Program-made: the position numbers and the translations under genes
Shown here: piece after piece, positions 14,419-21,672 of the stretch
How the letters are laid out: each line of letters opens with the position of its first letter
Numbering within the stretch: the first letter of the stretch is position 1
NCBI GenBank assembly: GCA_034668825.1
Contig: JAXDOR010000156.1
Location: 1 to 34,019 of the forward strand
Source: CANKHA01 sp034668825
GTDB taxonomy: Bacteria; Pseudomonadota; Alphaproteobacteria; Rhizobiales; Xanthobacteraceae
Direction of reading: 5' to 3'
Length of the DNA stretch: 34,019 nucleotides
Notes under the pieces: model-generated
Databases searched by the model: none
What the model was told of the DNA's origin: nothing
What the model saw: the letters and a program-made list of their open reading frames with translations, nothing else

Positions 14419-14596
14419 TTGAAACCTCCTCACCGACGCATTCACACCGCCCCCGTCAATCGGGAGCCGGATTACATCTGTAAAGTATAGGACGAAAGGG
14501 CAGGACGTAAGGAGTCCAATATTTCAAATAAATACCGCACCTTGGAAGGGACTTAACGTCGCCGGGCGCGATCGTAGCATGGGCTCCCGGCAGCGC

Positions 14597-14621
14597 GGAA
14601 CTGGGCCTGGCCTTGAACGTT
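14597..14621 (+). promoter_or_regulatory. EcfG general stress promoter upstream of the SDR gene
   Basis: GGAAC (14597-14601), a 16-base spacer and CGTT (14618-14621) match the EcfG consensus exactly. Transcription would begin about 20 bases before the SDR start at 14648, just ahead of its AGGAG ribosome site. The spacing and position both fit. EcfG is the extracytoplasmic-type sigma factor released by the PhyR-NepR cascade under stress in alphaproteobacteria. Confidence 0.8.
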
Positions 14622-14647
14622 CGTCCCATGAGGTGACAGGAGCCAAC

Positions 14648-15499
14648 ATGACCCCGCAGCAACAACCGGCGCAAAAGCAGGACCGTCAGCCCGGACGCGA
14701 GAGCGAAATGCATCCGCGCCCGCAATACGAGCCGAAATATCCGGGCGTCGGCAAGCTTAAGGGCAAGGTGGCGCTGATCACCGGCGGCGACAGCGGCATC
14801 GGCCGCGCCGTGGCGGTGGCGATGGCGCGTGAAGGAGCGAAGATCGCGATCGTCTATCTTGAGGAACACAAGGACGCCGACGAGACGCTGTGGCTCATTG
14901 ATAAGGAAGGCAGCCGCGGCATCAAGTTCGCCGGCGACGTCGGAAACGAGAGCTTCTGCCGGGAAACGGTGGAAAAAACCGCGAAGGAGTTTGGCCGCTT
15001 CGATATCCTGGTCAACAACGCCGCCGAACAGCACGAGGTGGACGACCTCTCCGAGCTCACTGCTGCGCAGCTCGAGCGCACAATCCCCACCAACGTCTAC
15101 AGTTTTTTCTTCATGGCCAAAGCCGCGCTGCCGCACATGAAAAAAGGCTCCAGCATTATCAACTCGACCTCTGTCACCGCGTACAAAGGCAATACGACCC
15201 TGCTCGACTATTCGGCAACCAAGGGCGCCATCGTGACATTCACCTATTCGCTGTCGCAGGCGCTGATGGAAAAGGGCATCCGCGTCAACGCGGTCGCGCC
15301 GGGGCCGATCTGGACACCGCTTATTCCCGCGTCCTTCGAGCCCGATCACGTCGCCAAGCACGGCTCCAAGGCGCCCATGGAGCGCGCAGGCCAGCCCAAC
15401 GAGATGGCGCCGTGTTATATTTTCCTCGCGAGCGACGAAGCGTCTTACATCAGCGGACAGGTTCTCCACCCCAACGGTGGCACCGTGATCGGCGGCTAG
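14648..15499 (+). CDS. SDR family oxidoreductase (YghA / general-stress-protein-39-like)
   Basis: The 283-residue product is a short-chain dehydrogenase with the extended N-terminus (about 40 residues rich in Gln, Pro and Arg) typical of the YghA/GSP39 group. It shows GGDSGIGRAVA (cofactor loop, near residue 44), NNAAEQHEVDD near 121, the catalytic Ser-Tyr-Lys (STSVTAY, then DYSATKGA near 190), and RVNAVAPGPIWTPL near 218. Substrate is unknown; relatives are NAD(P)-dependent and induced by general stress. ATG 14648 with AGGAG upstream fits; the upstream in-frame ATG at 14579 lies before the EcfG promoter and is rejected. Acylphosphatase follows 22 bases downstream and may share the transcript. 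Confidence 0.93.
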   Translation: MTPQQQPAQKQDRQPGRESEMHPRPQYEPKYPGVGKLKGKVALITGGDSGIGRAVAVAMAREGAKIAIVYLEEHKDADETLWLIDKEGSRGIKFAGDVGNESFCRETVEKTAKEFGRFDILVNNAAEQHEVDDLSELTAAQLERTIPTNVYSFFFMAKAALPHMKKGSSIINSTSVTAYKGNTTLLDYSATKGAIVTFTYSLSQALMEKGIRVNAVAPGPIWTPLIPASFEPDHVAKHGSKAPMERAGQPNEMAPCYIFLASDEASYISGQVLHPNGGTVIGG

Positions 15500-15521
15500 A
15501 AGCCGCTTAGACTAAGCTTCA

Positions 15522-15830
15522 ATGAGCAACACCGCTGAAACGATCCGCCACGTGGTAATCCGCGGCCGCGTCCAAGGCGTCGGCTATCGCGCCTGGACCG
15601 AACACGAGGCATTGCGGCGCGGTCTGCAAGGCTGGGTTCGCAACCGTCGTGACGAAACGGTGGAAGCGGTTTTCGCGGGCACTGCCGAGACGGTCACCGC
15701 GATGATCGAATCCTGCCGGCGCGGGCCGCGCGGCGCGCGGGTCGAGGCCATCGATGCGCGTCCGGGGACAGCCGACGATCTGACGCCCTGCCGTCCCGGC
15801 GAGCGCTTCTCAGTGCTGCCGACGGTTTGA
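15522..15830 (+). CDS. acyP: Acylphosphatase
   Basis: The 102-residue product has the acylphosphatase signature: IRGRVQGVGYRAW at about 13-25, with the phosphate-binding Arg, and GLQGWVRNRRDETVEAVFAG at about 34-53, with the catalytic Asn. It hydrolyses carboxyl-phosphate bonds, such as acetyl phosphate and 1,3-bisphosphoglycerate. Length is normal, with a slightly extended C-terminus. It follows the SDR by 22 bases and may be driven by the same EcfG promoter. The next gene is convergent, ending six bases away. Confidence 0.93.
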   Translation: MSNTAETIRHVVIRGRVQGVGYRAWTEHEALRRGLQGWVRNRRDETVEAVFAGTAETVTAMIESCRRGPRGARVEAIDARPGTADDLTPCRPGERFSVLPTV

Positions 15831-15836
15831 TCCCCC

Positions 15837-16556
15837 TCAACCCGAGTCCAGCGCTTCGACAGCCTGACCAAAGAGCGCCTCGAACTCCCGCCGCAAAGCC
15901 ACGTCGAGGTCGGCCATCGTGACCGTCAAACCGAGATCAGCAAGGCTAGTGACGCCATAACGCTGGTCTGAGACTCCGCAGGCGACGATGCCGGAAAAAT
16001 GGGAAAGCTCGCAGTTCACGTTGATGGCGATGCCGTGCAGGCTCACCCAACGCTTCAGCCGGATGCCGATGGCGGCGATCTTGTCCTCAAAACCGTCGCC
16101 TTTCTTCGGTCGCCGCACCCAGACTCCGATGCGGTCCTCGCGCCTTTCGCCGCGCACACCGAAATCCGCCAAGGTGCGGATGATCCATTCCTCCAGCGTC
16201 GCCACGTAGCGCCGCACGTCCGGTGCGCGCCGGTTGAGATCGAGCATCAGATAGACCACCCGCTGGCCCGGCCCATGATAGGTGAATTGCCCGCCGCGGC
16301 CGGTCTTATGGACCGGAAAGCGCGCCTCGATCAGTTCCTCCGGCCGGGCGCTGGTCCCGGACGTATAGAGAGAGGGATGTTCCAGGAGCCAAACCAGCTC
16401 CGGCGCGTCCCCGGCGAGGATCGCGGCGGCGCGCTTTTCCATGGCGGCGAGGGCTGCCTCATAGGCGACAAGACCCCTGCTCACCCGCCATTCCACGGGG
16501 GCCAGAGCGGGGTCCGGCTTCAATCCCAGGATCAACTCGTTGCGCGCGTTAACCAC
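15837..16556 (-). CDS. lipB: Lipoyl(octanoyl) transferase LipB
   Basis: The 239-residue product transfers octanoate from acyl carrier protein to lipoyl domains, the first step of lipoic acid synthesis. Conserved elements seen: LLEHPSLYTSGTSA near residue 60, GRGGQFTYHGPGQRVVYLMLDL near 90, the catalytic Lys segment EDKIAAIGIRLKRWVSLHGIAINV near 150, and the catalytic Cys in SGIVACGVSDQRYGVTSL near 182. The start is uncertain: GTG 16556 gives the usual length and lies in the frame, but no strong ribosome site is visible. The frame is open to 16934; that extension runs antisense to the FliN-like gene and is rejected. lipB beside a fliN-like gene is a common Bradyrhizobium arrangement, from memory. 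Confidence 0.93.
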   Translation of the reverse strand: MVNARNELILGLKPDPALAPVEWRVSRGLVAYEAALAAMEKRAAAILAGDAPELVWLLEHPSLYTSGTSARPEELIEARFPVHKTGRGGQFTYHGPGQRVVYLMLDLNRRAPDVRRYVATLEEWIIRTLADFGVRGERREDRIGVWVRRPKKGDGFEDKIAAIGIRLKRWVSLHGIAINVNCELSHFSGIVACGVSDQRYGVTSLADLGLTVTMADLDVALRREFEALFGQAVEALDSG

Positions 16557-16610
16557 CCCGTAACCATACCATGATGACCTCGGAACATCGCGTCCCACCG
16601 AAGGAATCGT

Positions 16611-16853
16611 ATGCCCACCCTGGACAAAGTCTCGCTCGACATCGCGGTCGTTCTTGGCACCACCGCCATGCCCATCCATCAGGTGCTGCGGCTTGGCCGC
16701 GGCGCCATCATCGAGCTTGATGCCTCGGAAAACGACGAGGTCTGCATCCTCGCCAATAACTTGCCAGTGGCGAGGGGCATGGTCGTGGTCAACGGCAATC
16801 GCATTGCGGTTGAGCTCAGAGAACTGCTGCCGCGCATGCCGGACGTGCGCTGA
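16611..16853 (+). CDS. Small FliN-like protein (single SpoA domain)
   Basis: The 80-residue product consists of only a SpoA (FliN/FliM C-terminal) domain: LDIAVVLGTTAMPIHQVLRLGRGAIIELD, then a CILANNLPVARGMVVVNGNRIAVEL segment. FliN forms the rotor C-ring of the flagellar switch with FliM and FliG. Here it stands alone, divergent from lipB and far from any other flagellar gene in this window. It may be an orphan or an extra C-ring subunit, or serve another SpoA complex. The start ATG is at 16611, with GAAGGAA upstream. The tRNA-Leu gene follows 90 bases later. Confidence 0.85.
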   Translation: MPTLDKVSLDIAVVLGTTAMPIHQVLRLGRGAIIELDASENDEVCILANNLPVARGMVVVNGNRIAVELRELLPRMPDVR

Positions 16854-16942
16854 CGGGCGGGCTTGTTCCCTTACGGACGATTTGTTACATCCTGCGCCGT
16901 CGCTGCGACGGCAGCCTGAACGGCTAACGTCCATCCCAACAT

Positions 16943-17027
16943 GCGGTCATGGCGGAATTGGTAGACGCGCTAGCTTGAGGTGCTAGTGGGGCAACCCGTG
17001 GAGGTTCGAGTCCTCTTGACCGCACCA
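16943..17027 (+). tRNA. tRNA-Leu(GAG)
   Basis: The 85-base gene folds as a type II tRNA. The acceptor GCGGTCA pairs with TGACCGC, the anticodon stem CTAGC/GCTAG encloses TTGAGGT giving anticodon GAG, there is a long variable arm (TGGGGCAACCCG), and a T arm GGAGG-TTCGAGT-CCTCT. The discriminator A and CCA at 17025-17027 are encoded. It decodes CUC/CUU leucine codons. Confidence 0.97.
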
Positions 17028-17143
17028 GTGGGTGCTCACGTCCGACTTACTCCCTTCCTCTCGGCCGGTTCGGCGGCTGGCGCTGCGGTTGTTTCCGCGC
17101 GCGCCTCGCCGTAGGCTAAAGAAAACGCGATAGGGAGCAGGAC

Positions 17144-19285
17144 ATGCGCAAGACAAAAAACCTTTATTTCCTGGCGGCAATCGGCGTCGCGGCTGTGCTC
17201 GCGCTCTCGGGGTCTCCCGTGAAGGCGCAGGGCGCGCCGGCCGCCGTCGCCGATACCGATATTGGCGGCGTCGTCACCGGACCGAAAGGACCTGAGGCCG
17301 GCGTCTGGGTGATCGCGGAAACCAAAGACCTGCCGACCCGCTTCATCAAAATCGTGGTCACCGACGATCAGGGCCGTTACCTGATCCCGGAGCTTCCGAA
17401 AGCGAATTACAGCGTCTGGGTGCGCGGCTATGGCTTGGTCGATTCGGCCAAGGTGCAAAGCGAGCCGGGTAAGACCATGAATCTGACTGCGGTGGTGGCG
17501 CCGGATGCGGCGGCTGCCGCGAAATATTATCCGGCGATCTACTGGTACGCGATGTTGAAAATTCCGGAGAAGAGCGAATTTTCCGGAGCCACGCGCAATC
17601 CGAATTTTCCGGCGGCGCTGAAGACGCAGGAGCAGTGGCTCAATCAGATGAAGAACAACGGCTGCATCGGCTGTCATCAATTGGGCAACCTGGCAACGCG
17701 CACCTTCCCGAAAGAATTGGGTGAGTTCAAATCATCCGAGGAAGCTTGGATGCGCCGCATCCAATCCGGCCAAGCCGGCGAGGACATGATCAACGCTTTG
17801 GCGGGGCAATTCGGCGGTGCGCCATTTCCCTATTACGCCGATTGGACGGATCGCATCGCCGCTGGCGAACTTCCGGCATCGCAGCCGCAGCGGCCGCAAG
17901 GCCTGGAGCGCAATGTTGTCGTCACCGTGCGGGATTGGTTGGACGAGAAACATTATTTCCATGACCTAACATCCACCGACAGGCGCAAGCCTACGGTGAA
18001 TGCCAATGGGCCGCTGTATGGCGCCACCGAACTGAGCACCGACCTGATCCCGATCCTTGACCCGGTGAAAGGCGTCGCCACCACATTCAAGGCACCGGTC
18101 GCCGATCCGAAAACTCCGATTGCGGCGAAGCCCACGCCGCTCGAAGCCTCGCCCTATTGGGGAAAGGAAGCGATCTGGGACAGCCACGCCAACATGCACA
18201 ACAACATGTTGGATGACAGAGGCCGGGTCTGGATCACGGCGGCAGTGCGCGGCCCCGACAACCCGGCTTATTGCAAGGCCGGCTCCGATCTTCCGTCAGC
18301 AAAACTGTTTCCGACGACGCGGTCCAATCGCCAACTTGCCGTCCTCGATCCTAAAACCAAGGACTACAAATTCATCGACACCTGCTTCCAAACACATCAT
18401 CTGCAATTTGCTTCGGACGCCAACAACACATTGTGGACCAGCGGCGGCGGCGATGTCGTCGGGTGGCTCAATACCAAGATGTTCGACGAGACCGGCGATG
18501 CCGCGAAGTCGCAAGGCTGGACGGCGCTTGTTCTCGATACCAACGGCAACGGCAAGCGCGACGACTATGTCGAGCCAAACCAGCCGGTTGATCCGGCAAA
18601 GGATAAACGCATCGTCGCCGGTCTTTACGCGGTGATGCCGAATCCCGCGGATGGGTCTATTTGGGGATCATACAGAGCCACTCCCGGCGCTCTCGTGCGC
18701 CTCGATCCCGGTTCCAATCCGCCGGAAACAGCGCTCGCCGAGATCTACAACATCCCGTTGCCCGGATTCGGCGTGCGCGGGGCGGACATAGACCGCAACG
18801 GCGTGGTGTGGTCGTCGCTCGCCAGCGGTCATCTCGGCAGCTTCGATCGGCGCAAATGCAAGGGTCCGCTCAATGGGCCAAAGGCGACCGGCGATCATTG
18901 CCCGGAGGGTTGGTCGTTTTTCCAGTTCCCCGGACCGGGATTCAAAGGCATCGGAGAGAACAGCGCCGAGTCGAGCTATTACACCTGGGTCGACCAATGG
19001 AATACGTCCGGCCTGGGCGAGAACGTGCCGATTGCCACCGGCAATCTGTTCGACGGGCTGCATGCCTTGGTGGACGGCAAGTTCGTCACGCTCCGCGTCG
19101 CCTATCCGATGGGCTTCTATGCCAAGGGCTTCGAAGGCCGCATCGACGATCCGAATGCCGGTTGGAAGGGCAGAGGATTGTGGGCGACCAGCGGCGACCG
19201 GACGCCTTGGCACATGGAAGGCGGTAAGGGCACCAAACCTTTAGTCGTGCACTTCCAGATGCGTCCGGACCCGCTGGCCCGATAA
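17144..19285 (+). CDS. Secreted chimera: carboxypeptidase-regulatory-like + haem c site + propeller domain
   Basis: The 713-residue product has a signal peptide (about 1-29, cleavage near VKAQ). Then comes a carboxypeptidase-regulatory-like beta-sandwich (about 37-105: DIGGVVTGPKGPEAGVWVIAET, then TDDQGRYLIPELPKANYSVWVRGYG), a cytochrome-like segment with one CxxCH haem motif (CIGCHQLGNLATRTFP, Cys174-His178), and a C-terminal region of about 350 residues with repeated D-x-x-G-x-V-W units (DDRGRVWITAAVRG, DRNGVVWSSLASG) like Vgb/NHL propellers. The protein is thus a periplasmic single-haem protein fused to recognition domains. Function is unknown; a substrate-binding oxidase or electron-transfer partner is inference. 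The propeller contains extra cysteines (near 380, 410 and 585). It is a stand-alone gene just after tRNA-Leu, with the next gene convergent 6 bases away. Confidence 0.8.
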   Translation: MRKTKNLYFLAAIGVAAVLALSGSPVKAQGAPAAVADTDIGGVVTGPKGPEAGVWVIAETKDLPTRFIKIVVTDDQGRYLIPELPKANYSVWVRGYGLVDSAKVQSEPGKTMNLTAVVAPDAAAAAKYYPAIYWYAMLKIPEKSEFSGATRNPNFPAALKTQEQWLNQMKNNGCIGCHQLGNLATRTFPKELGEFKSSEEAWMRRIQSGQAGEDMINALAGQFGGAPFPYYADWTDRIAAGELPASQPQRPQGLERNVVVTVRDWLDEKHYFHDLTSTDRRKPTVNANGPLYGATELSTDLIPILDPVKGVATTFKAPVADPKTPIAAKPTPLEASPYWGKEAIWDSHANMHNNMLDDRGRVWITAAVRGPDNPAYCKAGSDLPSAKLFPTTRSNRQLAVLDPKTKDYKFIDTCFQTHHLQFASDANNTLWTSGGGDVVGWLNTKMFDETGDAAKSQGWTALVLDTNGNGKRDDYVEPNQPVDPAKDKRIVAGLYAVMPNPADGSIWGSYRATPGALVRLDPGSNPPETALAEIYNIPLPGFGVRGADIDRNGVVWSSLASGHLGSFDRRKCKGPLNGPKATGDHCPEGWSFFQFPGPGFKGIGENSAESSYYTWVDQWNTSGLGENVPIATGNLFDGLHALVDGKFVTLRVAYPMGFYAKGFEGRIDDPNAGWKGRGLWATSGDRTPWHMEGGKGTKPLVVHFQMRPDPLAR

Positions 19286-19291
19286 CGAACC

Positions 19292-20524
19292 TTACAGCAC
19301 CGTCGATGTTTCAAGGCGCGCGCGCACCGGTTTAGCCGGGGCTCGCCGGCGTAGCACCACCGCGGATGTTCGCGGTTTCGCGGTGCTCAGGGTCGAACGC
19401 AACGGCCAAGGCGGAGCGCTGATGGGGAAGCTGTCGGCGGCGGCCGTCCGCGTGGTTTGCTGCCAGCCGAAATTCTGCAGGCTCAGGGCAGATGGCATGA
19501 TCTCGGGATCGATGGCGCGGGCGCCTTGCGGCCACGACAACGCCGGAACTTGGCCCGGGGGGCCGTCGTTCGGCGGAAGATCCCATCGCGAAGCCAATGA
19601 ATGCGCCGCTTTCGCTCCGAACAGGCGGTCAACGCCAAAACTTTGCAGGTTCGGAGCCGCCAGATGAGCCTTCCCGGCGGTCGCGGCCGTGACAATGCGC
19701 GGCCAACCTTGCGTTACGCCACGCAGGGCCCATTCCTGAGGTTCGGTTACAGTCTTCGGGCGTTCCGGTCCCGACGGCACCACATGGACGATGCGATATC
19801 CGCGCGCCTTGAGCTCCCTCAGCAACGTGGGCAGCGCCAGCACGGTGGCCGGATGAATATCGTGCAGCAGCAAAATGCCTTTGCCTCTCGCCTCAAGCCG
19901 CCGCAGCGCGCGCTTGACGATGTCCTTCGCGGTGATGCGCCTGAACCAGTCGTCCGCGGGGAAATCGGCGCTCCAGGTGACCAGCGAGCGTGAGCCGAGA
20001 TAGGCTTCGACCGGTTCCGCGCGCAGCAGGCCGGGGATGCGGAAAAATGGCGCAATCGCCTTCGGATCGCCAAGCGCAGCCGAGACCGACGCAATGCCGC
20101 CCTCGATCTCGTCCTGCGCTCTGGCAAGCGGCATCTTATTGAAGGTCAGAGGATGACTTTGGCTATGGGTCCCTACTGTGTGGCCCTCGTTGTAGATGCG
20201 GCGGACCATTCCCTGAAAGCTTTGCGCCATGCGCCCGACGAGGAAGTAGGTTGCCTTCACGCATTCCGACGCGAGGATGTCCAGGATCCGGTTGGTGTAA
20301 GGCGGCAGCGGCCCATCGTCGAAGGTCAGCACCACTTCGTGGTCGGCGAGCGGCAGGCTTTCGCGATACTGCATGGTGCCGAGCAACTGATGCTCCGCCG
20401 GATCGATTGTGATAGTGCGGCTGGTCCCAAGCGCATTGGCGTTGCCGGTGCACTCGCCCGCGAGTGCCGGAACAGTTCCAACCGTCAGGGTGAGCCAACA
20501 GCAGAGGGCCAGGGCGGGACGCAT
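19292..20524 (-). CDS. Polysaccharide deacetylase with long C-terminal tail
   Basis: The 410-residue product has a signal peptide (about 1-23) and a NodB domain (about 60-245). The five catalytic motifs are visible: TFDDGP at 67-72, THSQSH near 119-124 (metal-binding His), FFRIPGLLR, WSADFPADDWFRR and ILLLHDIHP. This is carbohydrate esterase family 4, which removes N-acetyl groups from chitin-like or peptidoglycan glycans. The ~165-residue tail after the domain is rich in Ala, Pro and Arg, with no recognised fold. ATG 20524 is chosen with GGAG upstream; a TTG three codons earlier is poorly spaced. The paralogue upstream on the same strand ends 209 bases before this start. Confidence 0.9.
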   Translation of the reverse strand: MRPALALCCWLTLTVGTVPALAGECTGNANALGTSRTITIDPAEHQLLGTMQYRESLPLADHEVVLTFDDGPLPPYTNRILDILASECVKATYFLVGRMAQSFQGMVRRIYNEGHTVGTHSQSHPLTFNKMPLARAQDEIEGGIASVSAALGDPKAIAPFFRIPGLLRAEPVEAYLGSRSLVTWSADFPADDWFRRITAKDIVKRALRRLEARGKGILLLHDIHPATVLALPTLLRELKARGYRIVHVVPSGPERPKTVTEPQEWALRGVTQGWPRIVTAATAGKAHLAAPNLQSFGVDRLFGAKAAHSLASRWDLPPNDGPPGQVPALSWPQGARAIDPEIMPSALSLQNFGWQQTTRTAAADSFPISAPPWPLRSTLSTAKPRTSAVVLRRRAPAKPVRARLETSTVL

Positions 20525-20733
20525 TTTACTCAATCTCCACAGAACCGGCCGAACTTATAGGGACGGCATCTCCTATCCCCTAGTATTTTCCGGAGGACCT
20601 GCTTCCGCCCGTCGAGGCAGGAGCTCGGGAACGGCCTTTAAAATAGGGAATAACGCATGAACGCTGCGTTAACCGTGAAAACTGTCCACAGCCCGGGGCC
20701 ATGGCGTCGCCTTGGGGAAATTGTGGCCAGCCC

Positions 20734-21531
20734 TCAGCGGGGCGGCGGGCTTTGCGATTGCCCGCTCGCTGGAATCACATGAACAACGCGGTAGCCCTTC
20801 CGCTTCAGCTCGCGCAGGAAGGCCGGGAGCATGGCGGCAGTCTGCGTTTTGGTGTCGTGGAACAGCACGATTCCGCCGCCGGCGGTGTCGAGACGGCTCA
20901 TCACCAGCCGCAACTCTGCCGCGGGCGTCATCGGATTCCAGTCGCTCGCCCATAGGTCCGCACCGAATACAACGATCCCACGTTGCGATAGCCAGTCGAG
21001 CAGCGCCGGGGACGATGCGAAGCCGGGGAAGCGGAAGAACGGAGTGGCCAGCGCCTCCCGACGCGCGCCGTATAATGCGGTTTCCACTGCCGCGATGCCG
21101 CGTTCGATCTCGGCCTGGGCCTGCGCGACCGAAATGCGATCGAGCAGAGCATGGGAAAAAGTGTGGTGCGCAACGGTGTGGCCTTCCGCAAGTTCACGGC
21201 GCGCCAGGGCAGGGTGTTCGGCGGCGTTCTCTCCGAGAAGAAAAAAGCTGGCCTTCACACATTCGCGTTTAAGCGCGTCCAGCACCCGCTCGGTGCTTCC
21301 CAGCCAGGGGCCGTCGTCGAAGGTGAGTACCACTTCCTTGCGCGCCAGCGGCAACGTGGCGGGAAAATGTTTGCGCCCCACACGTGGCGTTGTCCGTCCA
21401 TCGACCGCGAGCACGCGGTCGGTGCCGAGCGCGTCCGGATTGCCGGGGCACGCCGCCGCCAGTGCGGTATTCGTCAGCGCAAGCGCGACGAGTGCGATCA
21501 GGCCCCGCGTCACTGTCCGGTAATGCTTCAT
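20734..21531 (-). CDS. Polysaccharide deacetylase (CE4), short paralogue
   Basis: The 265-residue product has a signal peptide (about 1-26) and a complete NodB domain: TFDDGPW, HHTFSHALL (metal-binding His pair), FFRFPGFASS, FGADLWASDWNP and IVLFHDTKTQ. It shares the CPGNPDALGT mature N-terminus with the longer paralogue's CTGNANALGT, showing that the two are related by duplication. It lacks the long tail. ATG 21531 is chosen by the signal peptide; the frame continues upstream into the region divergent to mgtE. Ligand is probably an N-acetylated glycan, by family. Confidence 0.9.
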   Translation of the reverse strand: MKHYRTVTRGLIALVALALTNTALAAACPGNPDALGTDRVLAVDGRTTPRVGRKHFPATLPLARKEVVLTFDDGPWLGSTERVLDALKRECVKASFFLLGENAAEHPALARRELAEGHTVAHHTFSHALLDRISVAQAQAEIERGIAAVETALYGARREALATPFFRFPGFASSPALLDWLSQRGIVVFGADLWASDWNPMTPAAELRLVMSRLDTAGGGIVLFHDTKTQTAAMLPAFLRELKRKGYRVVHVIPASGQSQSPPPR

Positions 21532-21672
21532 GACACCCGCACTTGAACCGGGTCGGTCGGCGCGCGCAAGCATCGGATTGTCCGCGGCGGAGCGATTCAC
21601 GTAGACGATTGCCACGCATAGGGGTGGAGCGTACAAGCGCGGGGCTCTCCATTTTTTCGCACGAGGCGCGGC

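Noticed and set aside
14456..15469. Long open frame antisense to the SDR gene
   Set aside because: The plus-strand SDR has all catalytic motifs; the antisense frame is His/Arg/Gly-rich shadow.
16557..16934. Upstream extension of lipB to 365 residues
   Set aside because: It runs antisense over the FliN-like gene and has no LipB-like sequence before NARNEL.
16943..19285. tRNA-Leu as an island attachment site
   Set aside because: No integrase and no repeat of the tRNA 3' end was seen downstream.
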